64,000 bases of DNA from Ectobius pallidus (GCA_964059195.1 CAXKWD010000005.1:142935686-142999685); one strand, 5' to 3'; positions 35,001 to 50,000 are shown, numbered from the stretch's first letter. Numbers and translations are program-made. Notes: a model not told the origin generated them from the sequence alone.

Positions 35001-38000
35001 GGTTTTTTTAAATGTTGACTTGCTTTACAACATGCTCTACTGTATATATTACTTCAATTCATTATTTAACACTTGAAACATAAATAACTTATTAAATTTT
35101 GAGATTCCAAAGAGTCAACAGGTTGATGTGCCTTACAGAGACATTTACCATCTTTTGACAAACTTATATAATCTTATACTTGATCTTAGCCAAAGATTCA
35201 GACTAGAGGCTGCTAAATATGTTCTGTTATAGTGTAGATGAGTGGTAATTCAATTCAGTGTTCATATTTCATTACTTCTCTGTTTCCTATTTATGATATT
35301 GAGATTATGTTCTGAGTTATTCATTTTTAAGTGATGGATTTCATGTGATGAAATTATTATACAAATATGTATCGAATGCATACGGCATTTAAAAAAAATT
35401 TGTTTCAGGGATGGTCCGATGGAAGAAGTATTACAGCCTTTATTTGAAAAAACCTCACAAACATCCTCTAGACAGAAGAAGATTCAAACAAGTAAAGTGT
35501 CGTGATCGTACTGGTACATCCAGTTCTGATTTGGAAGAAATTTGTAAACAGCCTGAAGGTCCTCAAGACAAGAAAAGACAGCCTTCTGTTAAGTGCCTTG
35601 AAGATAGCAGTTCATCTAGTCCTGAGTCAGAATTAAGTTACGATCCTGAAGTTATTTCAGAGGATGATAAGAAAAAAATGGCTACAGTTTTGAAGAAACT
35701 TAAAAGTGAAAAGAAGAAAAAAGAACTGGAGAGGCGAGAGAAAGAAAGAGCAGAGTTTGGTGATGTTCATACAAGTGAAGAAGAAGAAACATTTGATCCA
35801 TGTAGACCTCTGAGTCCAGAATCTAAGATCAGAAACTATGTACTGCGGTGTAAGAAGTTGGGCAGACATCCAGGTTTTCATCCTCTTTGCAATCTGAAGA
35901 AGAAGCCACGTGTTGGCTCTGATCACAAACCAAGCACCAGTAGGGGTACTGGGACAAGCGACAGAACTGATGCTGGTGGGTCAAAGGATAAAAATCCTGG
36001 AAGAAATGAAGGAGCTGAACCTAGAACAGTGAAGTGTGATGGTTTTGAAGCTGAGGGAACAAAAAGGAGGAATAAAAAGGTAATATTAGGAAGATGCAAG
36101 AAAGCATTTGAGATCATCTTTCTCCTCTTTCAAATCCGGAGGTATTATATTCACTTGCATGAAGAAAGGAGTATGCATATTTAAAATACTGTATTGACAC
36201 AAATTTAAGCTGCATATGCCTTTTTAACACAAAACAAATTAAAAAAATTAATTAACCCCACAGTGAAATAATGTACTGCCTCATTTTGTAACACATAAGT
36301 AACATATTGTGAGAAATAGACCTGAACTCAGAAGAAGAAGAAAGCTCAAATGGTTAAATTATGAAATTCCAATTTTATTTGAAATGAAACAACATGATTA
36401 CATGCAAAATATAAAATATGAAAATCACAAAAAACAAAATACAAATCAATACTGTACACTTCACTTCGTTCATCCGTGTTGAATTTTGCACTGCTTCTCT
36501 AGATTCCATAAATCTGCACTTGAATCACTATGATTTGCATTTTTTTGCACTTGAGCACCATATTATACTGGAATATTCCATAATACCGGTATCACAAAAG
36601 AAAGATACAGAATATGAATCATGAAATGTTTACTTGCTTATGCACGTACAGTATATGCATTTTCTATGATGTTTCAATTGGAATTGATTGTCAATGCTTT
36701 ATGCGGATTCGAGATAATTGATAGGTGGTATTGGCTGCTGGATGTGGTTTTGTGTTTTTCGATGCTTGGAAGTAGGGGAGCCAGACACTGTAGATCAGTC
36801 GGCTATGTTGTCCACATTTTTTTTTTTTTACCAATTACAGTTTTCTACCAAAAAATGAATGTTGATTTAGTGCAAACACTTCTGTTATTGTATAACAAAC
36901 TACTAGGGCTATTATTTTTTAACCTCTGATGGGGCATAAAATGAAAACCACAGTGAAGAGGGTATTTGAAAGTTGCACCACGCTTCGACAGATGTCTCAG
37001 TCAGAGTGTGACTATGTAGAGAAGTAAATAGAAGGTGTACCTAAATGTTCCAAATAAAACAGTTTTGATTTTCATTGTGGTTTTCATTTTATGCCCCATC
37101 GGAAGTTGAAAAAAAAATATAGCCCTCGTAGTAGTTCAAATAATTTGGTTCAGTTCAGGATGTTTCCTGATAAATTAAGTCAGATGAGTGGTCCCACATT
37201 ATTTCCTGTGGTGAAGCTAATGGTTTATTCTGAGTAGGAGAAATTAATACTTTCCTTATCTTAACTTTTTTATACAACAGACTTTCTATAAAGTAGGTAA
37301 CTGTCTGGCGAATGAAATATTATGAATACTCACATGGTACAGTATAATTAAATAAAGAAATGCCCTTCGTTAAGTTTGTACGGGCATGTATAGGGATACT
37401 TTACATAGGATTAGTTGGTAAACATGAAGAAACATCATTTACATGTAATACAATGTTATTAAGTAATTGGTGTTTATATTTGAAACAGTGGTTTTTGAAA
37501 GATAGATATTTGTATTATAAATCATGACACAATACATTTGCATACCTCAATATTGTTTAACAGTTCAATGAAACTTAAGTATGTGCAGTTAGAAGCATAC
37601 TATTATTAATTACATTAAAAAGTTACTTTCATGAATAATTGTATCATTAAGACACATTTTACGGTGTTTACATTAGGGTTCTTCAAATTACTCTTATTAC
37701 CAATGTTTGGCATTTCTCAGCTGAAGATGGATAGTGGTTCACTGTAGGATGTCATGTAGAAAATAAGCTTTGGAGTAAAATTATATTAAAACTGAATAGA
37801 ATATTACCGTATTTACTCACCTATAACACCCCCCTTTTTTCACAATTTTCAACTTCTAAAATAGGGGAGGGTATAATAGGTGAAAATTTTCACATGACAT
37901 AGGTTGGGTTGTCATGCTTTAAAAACAGAAAAAGACACATTTAGCGTCTTTAAATCAACACGCAAAATAGTATAATCCATGTTTTTTTATTTACAAAAAG

Positions 38001-41000
38001 TTAAATTATCACGTCAATTTAACTTTAGAGTTTTAAACAGTTTGGTATAGCTCTCTCCTGCATTACCGCAGCTGACTGGGTCACGTGACTAAACGCTGCG
38101 CGTGCCCGCGTGGTGTTAAAGGTTAACTCAGCATTGCAATGTTGTCATCCAACTGGGCAGCAACTGCCTAAATTTCGTATCTCCCTTTCTTCACACCACG
38201 GAATGATTTCAACATTTTCTTTGCTCCTGATAATTTGTCTTTCTGTTTACGCCAATAAGATATCATACATGGCTGCATATTCTAACACACTCAACTTGAA
38301 GGATGCCGTGAAACTTGCTCTCCAACTCAGTTTTCACGTGCTTACTAACTCTCAGGCAGGCAACAACACAATACACGCGTATGGCGGAAGTTGAACTCAG
38401 AAACCTGAAGGGCATTGAGAAATCTATGGGGGAGGTGAGAGTAACTAAGGCCAACACACAGGTGGCAGGGAAGCGTGGGTTTTACCGTTAACAGGAATGT
38501 TGCAGTTGCCGATCACTTTAAAAGTTTTTTTTTTTTTTTTCGTTGTCGAAAATTGGGGGGGGGGGGTATTATAGGTGAGGGGGTGCTATAGACGAGTAAA
38601 TACGGTATTCTGATTGTGTCCTTTGAAACATTCTGTAAATATATGTTTTATGTTATATGTAATAATTGTTTGATTAATTGTTCTCAGGAATACTTGATGC
38701 ATCCTCTGAGATGGAACACAGTATCAGTGAAAGATGCAGCAGTGGCATTGGGAACTGCACTTGAGCCTGAAGAATTTGAGTATACGGAGTTCAAGAAAGA
38801 GCTTGACGAGAAAGCTAAATCAGTCCATCCAGGTTTAAAATTACAGAAATCAAGAATAGAGAAACTAATTGAAAAGTTAAAATCCTTAGAGAGAAGAATG
38901 CCTGAATGTGAATTTAAGAAAGAACTTGGTATCCTGTTATTGAGGAAAGAAAAAGACGAACTGGCAGAAAAATTGAAAATCTTGGGGACAAAAATGCCAG
39001 AATGGATATTTAAAAAGGAGCTCAATGTCTTGATAGAGAAGTTAGAAAAAGAGGAACTGATTGAAAAGTTAAAAGCCTTAAAGGAGAGAATGCCTGAATC
39101 TGAATTTAAGATAGAGCTTGGTTTTCTGATTGAAGTAAAAGAAAAACAGGAACTGATTGAAAAGCTTGAAGTGTTGAAAAACAAAATGCCCAAATGTGAG
39201 ATTAAGGAAGAACTTACTTTTTTGTTAGAGGGGAAAAAAGAAAAGAACTTGACAGAAAAAATGGAAATTGAGTGTAATAAAGAAGTAAACAACAAAAAAG
39301 CAATAGGCCCTCGAAGGATAATGTTACAAAGGAAAGAAAAAGAAAAGAAGGCTGAAAAAGCAAGGAGTTCAAAGAAAATTGAGACTGATAGTGAGAGCAA
39401 AGAAGTGCTTCTCGTTGAGAAAGGTCAGTCAGATACTCGGTTACGGAAGAAAAGGAAAGAAGGACTTACTGCAAGTTTTAAAGCACTCAAGATAAAAAAG
39501 CCTACAAAGAAGAGGAGTCAAGTTCTTCAGCATCCCATTCTGTATGGAGTTGATCATCCTGATGTAGTAAGAAAAAATTTAGAATCATTTTACGAGAAGA
39601 GAAAAGACCTGACCAAGAAGACTGAGTGTGCTCATGTAGGGAGACCGAGGGACTTCTTAAAGCTTCTGCACATGATTGTTCAACAGATATGTGACAAGGT
39701 ATGTATTATTTTATTTTCTGTTAATAATGTAGGTGTGGTCACCACGTATTATTGTGATGAATATCAAAAAATCATTTCTAAGGCTGCTTTCTTTACAAAA
39801 TTTGAACTTAGTTCCATTAAGAGTTTCCAAAAAAAAAGACTACTGTATTTACTTGCGTAATGGACACACCCCAACTTTTTGCGTTAAAAAATAAAAAAAA
39901 TTAAAATTCCCCGGGTAATTGTTGCATCACATTTCTAACAAAAAATTGTTTTACAATATCTGAAGTCGTAAGATTGGATGGCCTGCTTACTTTTAAATTC
40001 AAGTTTTTAAACAACAATGTATGGAAATTGTAAATGTGATTGGTTCTTAATACTGCTGAAAATAACCTTCAATGTTTGTCGATTAATATCGCAGTATTCT
40101 TAGAACATCTGCAGTAGACACTTGTGTTGATCAATTTGTGTTTGGACAATGGATAAGAACTGACCGAAATAGTCAAGTTATAGGCTACAGCAAGTTTTAA
40201 GCTGACAAGACAATGAAAATGTGTGAGTATTTAGGAAGAGTTAGATAAAAGTGCATGAGAAAAATTAGGAAGTAGGATTAAGATTGATTATAATACTAAA
40301 TTTGTAGTAGGAAATTCAGGGTCCCCATTCATGCAGAGAACCTAGGAGTATGCTAGACCGAAAATGTTTAATAAATGTTCTGTTCTGTTATAGTTCATTT
40401 TGTAAGTTCCATTGTACAGATTTAAGATATTTACTTGTTTGTTTCAGCGTTTTACCATTACCTTCAATGGAATTCTATTTGCTACAGTACAATTGCTGCG
40501 AGCAATGGGATCTAATATGAGGATAGCTGATGATAGGTGAGTGAAGCATACTTGACCCAAAGTTGTAACTATACTTACCATATTTATCCGAGTATAAGAA
40601 GACTTTGCTATTTTGAAGATGCTTCTTAAGAATGCCAATTATTGGTTTCCTAAATCTATTATATAAAGTGCGATGTCCAAAGACCCGAGGCATTTTGATT
40701 GGCTCTTGAAGACACCAATCCCAGCCATCACAAACATTACTATTTGTAACTAAGTAAAGGCAAGCTCAGATGTATCGTTTCTGTCAATAGAAATAATAGA
40801 CAAATTTATTCACTAAAGAGCATGCTTTCATTTCCAGAAGTTCTATCCAGCTGGTAATTATTTGTCCACTTGACAACATATAGACATTAATTAATACTTA
40901 TTATAATGGGCTTAACATATGGTGCTATATGGTGGGCTGGCTGATATGTAAAGTGCTCACACTTTATCTTGAGCTAAACACTCCATAATGCTGAAAACAG

Positions 41001-44000
41001 TCCATATCAAGAAGGCCTCGCTCGAAAAAATGAAAAACTCTGCCCGTTTCCAAGTATTGCCATACCCAAAAAACTTTACATGGCGGCATTCTTGAACTAC
41101 CGTCTATTTTTTTAATTTTGTTTACAGCATATTATTCTGAAAATTACAGAATTAAATCAGGGACATTAGAAGAAAGCTGTTGTGGAAATAGTTGATACAA
41201 GTGACAACGGAGTTAAAAATGAAGATTCTCTAAATGAAGAAGTGTCGGACATCATAAACAATAAATAATAAACCAAATAAATGAAATGGAAGGAAAAGCA
41301 ATTTAATGTGTTTAAGCTGAATCTGTTGGAGAAGTCAATTTTTATTATTTTACTAGAAAGTTGTATTAATTACCTACAAATTCTTGTGAAAGATATTTAG
41401 TTATATTATACTAATTCAGGCATGTGAAAATGCATATTCAAATACATGTACAATGCTACGACTTTTAAACCGATTTTCTATATTCTGAAGACTGGAAGAA
41501 AGATTGTCTAAAGAAATATATTACTTAATTCCTTTCTGGAGCTATATATTTGACTATAATATCTACATCAATAAAAAATCTTTAGTTTAATAGGGAGAGT
41601 TGAAATTGCTACGAACTACAGTTAGTTCCATTGTGTACCAGCATAAAACTACACACATTATTTTCTAGTAGTTGGCAACCCTTCAGAATTGACTTCAATT
41701 TCAACTCACCACCTTCTGCAATAGTCAGTCTCTTATACTGCATGCAATATCAGCTCCCCTCACCCCCACATTTTTTCAATTCAAGATAAAATGTGAGCGT
41801 TACACTAATTTCAGCCCAGAAATAAGTTTATGTAGAGAAATAGTATTACTATTACAGCTACAGTTTTATACAAGTTTGTAAATGCAGTTTAAATCAAATA
41901 CTTTGCGTCAACAAAATGCAATATCATTTGTATCTGAGTAGATGCACTACGTCCCACAATGGAAAATAATTAATAAAATGAATGATACCAACATTATGAA
42001 TCTAGCAAAATTTAGCTAGCACAAATTGCTAGTTATGGTAATAAAAGGACAAATAAAATAAACGTTACCTAAGCTAATTGTCTGTGGCATAACCATTTTC
42101 TTCTTATTATTCTTCGTCATCATAATCATCATCATCTCTGTTAATATGTTCTTTTGTGAGACTACTAGCATTGCTAGCAATGTTTTCGGTATTTTGTCAG
42201 TAATAATGTTTGGTAATAGGAGTGTGTTTAATGCAATAAAAACTGTTGAAACATCCTGGGAATTCAATTCAATTCTGTTAAATTAATTTTATTGCCATTA
42301 GGCAGTTATACAACTGCAATAGATAAAGTCATCACAGAACAGCTGTTTTAGCTCAGCCTGGTGATAATATATATCAATGGTAATCTACTGTTGAGTTATT
42401 TAAAGTTAATAACATACCGTATACTGTGTAATGTTTTCTGTGGTAGCGTAATAAATGTTGTAACACTAAAATTCAAGTTCCAGGTTAGGATAATTTTTTT
42501 AAACACAACCATTCAACATCTTCAATAAAAAATACCAATGCACAGACTACAAGAAATACAGGACCCGTGTTAAAACACTTCCTACAAGAACACTGCTTTC
42601 ACAGCATTAATGAATGCCTGGAGTACTTAATAAATAAAATATTTAACTGACCTACTTCAAACCATTTTCTCATTTTACAACTTCTTTGTCATTTGTATTA
42701 TCTAACTTAATTAGCTACGTATTAAACCACATTACTTGTAAAGTCCTATGTAAATACTAAATTATAGCTCTAGTTAAAAAAAAAAGTATTTCTTACAGTA
42801 ACTATTCTTTTGAATTTTTATTTTCATGTAATTAGTAATTTATATAAGTCTAGTTAATAGCCTATATTAAGCTAGTTATGCAACTTCAATTATCTATATA
42901 CATTTAAAGGCATTGTTAACTTAAAAGTGCATTTTCAAGTGAAAACTGATTTAAATAGAAGATGTTTAGAGATTAGTTTGTGCAAAAACCCAAGCTTTCT
43001 ACGTTTATCTGTACATCCGCAAATCAAGTTAAAAGTTTGGCAATATTTTGATCTGACATCATATATCCTACTCCATTACAGTTTTACATTGGAATGTCAT
43101 GTGTAGCGACACACCAGTTTGTGTTTGCTAGTTCATTGTTGGTGCCGTATCATGTCTTAACATTATTATAAAATATAAAGTTTCTCGAGTCAGGTCTGGA
43201 ATCAGGTCATGTCAGTTAAAGCCCAAGAAAGATCTAATTATAAGACCAGAAAAAGAAAATTGGCTACCTAATAATGAATATTGGAGAACTTATAAAAATG
43301 TGGAACGAAAACTTAAAACTCAGTCCAGATTCATCCAAGAAGCCAGGACTAACTGTGTTAAAGAGGTTAGCAGGAAGTAAATGGGGTTCATCTGTAAGTA
43401 CCCTAAACACTACATACAAGACATATATCAAGCCAGTTCTCCTATATGGAAGCGACGCCGTTATAACTAGAGACCGGATTTTAAAGGGAATTCCTTTTTT
43501 TATATTTCATCACAAAACGTGATAAAATTGAACAGGACATTACTGAGTAAGTTTCAACTGCAAATGACCCGGTTTTAACGTCCTTTTTTTCCCCTTCTTT
43601 AGGCTCATCTCCCTTTTTTTTTTTTTAGGAACTTTCCCTTTCCAGTACCTTTTTTGCTAATTTATTTTGAAAAATTCGTAAATTACCCAGTATTTGGTAA
43701 TATGAAAACATTAAAAACAGTTTTCACTGATTCACCATTGAAAATGTAATTCCTCCCAGCAGAATAGAGAATTACAGGGAAATCACAGGCTTGCCATTGC
43801 CTAAGTTTCCCATTATAACAAGATGGGGAACATGGATTTCGTGTGCTATTTTCCTCTGTGAGAATTTCAACAAGATCAAAATATTTCTTCAGTCATTAAA
43901 TCAGAATCAGCAGCTGTAGAGCAAGCAAAGGCTTTTAAAAAACAAACATGTATTTTGTTGAATTTTTACACTCTTACTTTTATATCCCTTTTTCCCACCT

Positions 44001-47000
44001 TTTTTTGGCAATAATTTTCCCTTTTTTCGTCCTTCTTTGGGTGAAAATTTTCCCTTTAAAATCTGGTCTCTAGTTATAACTGCAAAACAGACAAGACTGA
44101 CAGACTTAGAAAGAGTACAGAATCAAGCCCTGAGATTGATAACAGGAGGAGTAAAATCTAGTCCTATTACAGCTATGCAAATAACAACAAACAATATCCC
44201 TCTTCAACTTCAAATTGAGAAACAGTGTCTCACCCTTTATGAGAAACTACGAAGGCTGCCTAATAATGAATATTGGAGAACTTATAAAAATGTGGAACAA
44301 AAACTTAAAACTCAGTCCGGATTCATCCAAGAAGCCAGGAGGCTACAGTCAAAGTATGATATCCCAACATCAGACAAAATTGAGCAACTTCCACAACCAA
44401 CACATCCACTGTCACTGATGGAAATTAGATGTGAAGAAGAACTAGTAGAACATATTATTGCCAAACGCAACATCAACCCCCAAATACTGAAACAACTGGC
44501 ACTCGAAACAATACATACACAATATCCTAACCCTGAGTGGCTGCATATATACACGGACGCATTATGATGGAGAATTACAGGCAATAAACACAGCCCTTCA
44601 ACAACTCTTGAGCCACATAAACAAATTTACAAAAGTTGTAATACTCACAGATTCAAAGGCTGGACTGCAAGCAATAAGATCACCACACCCTGAAAACTCC
44701 AAAATAAGAGAATACACACCCTTACAAAATTAATTCAAGGACTACATAAGGAAACTGTAATTCAGTGCCAAATTGCAGGGAATGAAGCAGCCAAAAAAGG
44801 AACAACCATTAAGCAACAGACTAATCATAAATTATCCTTCCAAAGTGCTAAAATCTGGATCAGATACAAAATTTACCAAGCCTGCAGGACAAAACATTCT
44901 GACGACAGTATGAACAAATGCTGGAGCATACTACTGAGGGACAAATCTACCATCCCTGATCTACCTCGGAAGAAATCTGTGGCACTTTTTCGACTCACTA
45001 CAGGGCATGATTGCCTGGCCTCACACCTATATAGGATCGGTACCTCACCCTCACCACATTGTACTCTCTGCCTGGATGTGAATTCCACTATGAATAAAGA
45101 CCACTTGCTGAAGTGTCCAGCGATTAAGAAGATCGACGCTGATATACCTTCCCAGCTTACAAACTATTACTGGGACGCCCGTAGGAGAATGGAGGAAATC
45201 CAAGTTCCATAAGCATTGGCAACAACAACAACAACAGTTTTGGCCATGTATTTGCATGCGTGTGATACCTCTACTAGAAGAACAATTTCAAGGTAAACTA
45301 TTAAAATTTGAACTTTTGCTGCAAACAGAACCAAAATTTTAAGAAATACACTAAATTTAAACTCGTAATAGACTGGGTAGACTTGTATTTACACTGATTA
45401 CACTTAATCTTATACTTACACTTACTTGTCAGTTCCTTGGAATTTTTGTTAACAAGATTTTGCCACATAATAAAGTATGTTAATGCTAAATTTTGGACAA
45501 AAATAAGACTTTGTGTTTCATAATTGAGTAATTTCCAACACACACTGTAGTTAAAGTTTCCTGTTTCTATGTTTCAGGATGCCTGTATTTGTGGATATCA
45601 TAAGAGATGCTATCTTGTGCCGACCATCTGTCAATGTCCTTATAGAAATTATACATCTGTTGTATGTGCTTGGTTGTTACAAGCCTCTGATGGAGTCTTT
45701 ATGTACAGGAAATGGTAAGGATTTAGAATATGATAAACCATAGTTGTAAACTTAGGTTATGAACATTTATAGTAAAATATGTATATAATCTGCATATAAA
45801 TGTTTAGAGTAAAAGTCTAGTATGTATTGAAACTTGAGATGGAGGTTTAACATACGTAACTTCACTTAATTCAAGCACTGACCTGAACATGTTTCGAGCA
45901 ATCCTTCATGACTCATCATCAGCTATACTCCATCTGTCTGTTGTGTATTGGCAGCAACTCCTGGTGGTTGTTTAATGAACTTCTTGATGAGATCCATCCC
46001 CGCGGGTATTTCGAAATTCAGGATTTTTCAGGACCAACTCATGAATTTCGAATGTTGCAGTATAAAGTGCAAAAAATTAGGAATATTGTGCTTAAAATTT
46101 AAAATAAAATGCAGGAAATTCAAATGTTTGCGTGCAAAACCTGATAATAAGTCCACTAATTTGGGAGTTCACTGTACAAGGACAACCTGGATATCTCTTT
46201 TGAGATTATCCAAGAAAAATATGAATGTTTATATTTTTGGACTCGTGCTATATTATAACAAGTTGCTGATGGAATTAAGAGAGCTGAACATAACTGCTTT
46301 TAAAATGAAACGAAAAACATGGTTGCTTAATAACTTTAATGTTGGATGTTTTCTTACAGGTCCAAATCCTTATCTTGCAGACAGATTTGGTCTGGTATTC
46401 TTCCATAAAGGTAATATTTAAAATACAACCATTATGCCTGCAGTTAGAATTGAGATACAATAATGCCTTTGTAACTGATGATGCACACATTTTCAGGCAC
46501 TCCTCGTTATGACATGGGACCTATGCAAGAGGTCTGTTCTTTTAGCAGATGTAAGTATTCAATTATACTTTAAATAATCTTTGATAAGATAAACAAGTTA
46601 GAACTCTTTCAGCTAAAGTGTTAATAATAAAAATAATAATATCATTTAAAAACTGAATCAACTTTTAAGGAAATAAATGTTTATTGTTCACAAGGTAAAA
46701 CTGAATTTCTACAAACAGTGGGTGGCTTATAACTACCCTTCGTAAAATTTTTATGAAAAAATGTTTCAAGCGAAAGTTTTAGCTCTTAGTATAAACACCT
46801 CATGTACAAAATTTAAACAAAATCGTTTGATCGTGTTTGAAAAATTTGCAAAAAACGAAATTCTCTTCATGTAAAGTGGAATAAAAGTAAGAGAAGTCAA
46901 CATCAATCTTCATGTCACATCCCCAGAAGATGTCTAAGATATCGCACACACATACATGTTTCTGAAAATATTTCTGGATTCAGGGAACCTCAAAACATTC

Positions 47001-50000
47001 ATTTTTGTTAAAAATTAAACTTTGAAATTCGAGGTGAAATACAATACTTCCTCTACCTACAGTATCTATGGTACGAGCAGAGGAAATAAATTTATTTGCC
47101 TCTTTCATGTGTAACTTGATATTATGCTTATGTTTCTTGTTTCAGCTTCATGTATGATCACTCTGTTGACGTATGTGATGGTGTCAGATCGTGCAGATGC
47201 ATTTCACTATGCTCAACTGGGTATATACATGATTGGATGGCTGTCGTCTGCAAGTCGTATTCATCATTATGGTCTTTCCTGGATTGGACCCCTTCATAAG
47301 AAGAAGGAAGTATGCGACTGCCAGTGCAGGAATCGTGTTATTGAGGCTCTTGTTATGCTGCTATACTTCAGTTACGAGCATCTTGAGCAAATGGAGTTTA
47401 TGAGTGAGTAAGAGCTGTTTTATAATTCATAATACCGTATTTATCTCCGAATATAAGCCGCCTCTGAATTTAAGCCGCACCTGCCTTTTTAACAATAAAG
47501 TAAAGGGAAAAAAATACTTTAACCCATATGGTTAGTGAAAAAATAAATTGCCTCACTTTCATACACATTTCTTAGCTGAAATAGGCCTGAAATAAGAAAA
47601 AGAAAGTATCAGCTGACTTAAATTATGAAATTATAATTTTATTTAATATAATTAAATAAAACTAATGGAAAAGAAAAAAGAAATCTGTATTTTACACTTC
47701 ATATGACTTTCAGGGTGGCGTGCACCATCCAGGAGTAAACCAAACTAAAGTAGTAAATTTAAGACGGAGACCTGGAGTATACAAGAACCAGTACATCTGT
47801 CTCACTCTTTAAGTCATATGTGTAATGTGCTAGAGTGAGACAGACAAACCGGTTTTTGTTGCGTCAGGTTCCCGTCTTAGATTTACTACTTTAGTGCTTC
47901 TCTTTTAGTAACTTACTCTTTTAGTTGGTGTTGGAGAGCTCAATTGATAGTTACTTCTTTAGTTGTAACTAAAGTAGTAAACGATTTTTACTAAAGAAGT
48001 AGTCAAATTCTGCGCAGAACAGAGCAGAAACGTTAGTGCAGCGCAGCAGAACACGTGCATTTCAAGTGCCAGATAATGAAAAGGAAAGGTTCGCTGAAAC
48101 AATGAATATGAATTTGGGTTGTTCCAAATATTACTAATGACAATCTTCATGTTTTAAAATAGGTCTAATAGTAATGTTTTATTCATTACTAATTTTAATT
48201 CCTTCAATTGAATATTTTCAGTTTAGTAGCCTACGTTAGGGTACTGTGATTACAATTTTTGTGCAAACTATTTCTGTATTATAATGCAAACAATTGGAAT
48301 TTCCAGTTGATTTTCATAATTGATTCACTGTCAATATTATAATTATTTCTCTCATAATAATAATAATAATCTAAAATATATTAAAATATTATACTTCCTA
48401 AAGTTACATATTCTTCCCCAAAAACGATAAATCAATTATTCTACAGTTTTTATCATAAATCTCACTATAATGAATTATTAATACTTATTGACTGTTTAAC
48501 AATATTAATAAGAAGTATTACACAAAATCATGAAAAAGAGGGGGATAAAAAGGATAACAAAACTAATAAGGGGCATTATGTTTCTGTCCTTTTTCAAATG
48601 CACAGAACATTTACTTAAAAATATTACCTTATAAAAATAATAATATTACAACTGAGAAATGTAATATTTAAACAAAAAATGGCGGTACAATATTTCGGAA
48701 GCTATGAACTCCAATAATAATTATGTAGATGGTTGTGTGTTTAAAAATAATTTCAGTGACTACTTCTCTAGATCCTGTGCAGCTTCAACCTCCAGTGCCC
48801 CTCCTTAAAATTTTCTTTCAGCACTCATGTTGGCATTTTTTTTCTATGTAGTTTATAATGCTTCTCACTTTCCTGTCCACATGGTTAATTAAAATAGTTA
48901 GCAGCATACTATAAACCTGCAGCATCTGCTATAGTTTATTCCCAAACATGAAAGTCTCGTCTCACTCCACCATTCGAGACTTGGGGAGTCTTTAAGGAAT
49001 GGTTTTACAATGTATGCCCTTCTCAATGTACGCTAATCCCAGAGTCAGTAAAATTTTCTTCCGATGTGGCCTGTTTGGACATTTTTACACCTGGGTCAGA
49101 AAAAATGACATATTATTCATTAACACTGCGGGTGCAACTATTGAACTTTTAGCTCTTATAATTATTATTATAATTCTGGCATTCGCAATGTTGTGCTTTA
49201 AATTAAGCTATAGAAGTGTAATGTAATAAAATGAATTTACAATAATTACATTAAATCGTTTAACAATGAGAATCACCTATTGTTCAGTAATCTCTATTCT
49301 TAAGTAGCAGGGGGAAGTGTTTTCTGGGTAGCTCCAAGAACGGAGGCTTTCATTTATTGGAATATACTATACCTCGCCGATATCTGTATCAATAGGATTA
49401 GCTTGAAATACATCGTCGTTTTCCAACCCAAAGTTAGGGAGAACTGCAGCATCTACAGTCTGATTTAAACAACCTGCGACTTGTGACAGTTGGTGGAAAG
49501 GTATTTTTCAATGGCTCTGCTAAAGAATTGCAAAATGTTTGCAATTTGGAGTACTGCTAAACAGCTGACAGAAGGTCTAATATAAGTAATACAACGTAAT
49601 AAAGTGCAATTCTTCTACTTCTCTGCTTTAAGTGATCTGTCTCAAGTCGCAGGTTGTTTAAATCAGACTGTAAATGCCGATCCGGCTAGGAAGATATTTG
49701 AGAGCACATGCGCTCCTTGTACCGTGCAATGCAAACGTCCCTTCCACTCACTCTCCCCCTCACCTTTGGTGGACGTCTTCCTAGTTGGATCGCTCTCCGC
49801 AATGATATTTCCACATGTGACTGGCTGAAATCACATGGATGTAGTGAGAATCTGACATCGTTTCTTCCAAACGCCAAAATTTCATGTAAGGATTTATGAG
49901 CTTAATATTTACGTTATTAAATGCCCTACTAGGTGTGGTTCGCTTAATATTTATTAAATCACCTGCCACAACTCTCATTTTTGGTATACCACCTTCTTCA

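Larger units (their letters stand above)
43259..45237 (+). mobile_element. Rearranged jockey/I-type LINE 3' part, interrupted by a MITE
   Basis: Order: an 85-bp out-of-place copy of a downstream segment (43259-43345), RT C-terminus (LKRLAGSKWGSSVSTLN, KPVLLYGSDAVIT), MITE, then TDLERVQNQALRLITGGV, an RNase H-like region and a terminal CxxC-H-C region, ending in (CAA)n at 45218-45236. Several stops and frameshifts; inactive. Confidence 0.75.

Noticed and set aside
35432..35509. Alternative frame in exon 11 reading PMEEVLQPLFEKTSQTSS
   Set aside because: It looks protein-like but hits a stop within about 30 codons and does not fit the phase carried from exon 10.
38684..39400. 238-codon minus-strand frame
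   Set aside because: Antisense shadow of ATRIP exon 12; Ser/Phe-rich because the sense strand is Lys/Glu-rich. No splice or start context.
49604..49899. Overlapping short frames in the 47.7-50.4 kb element as a transposase
   Set aside because: None shows Harbinger DDE or MADF motifs, and part of the region is a local inverted duplication.
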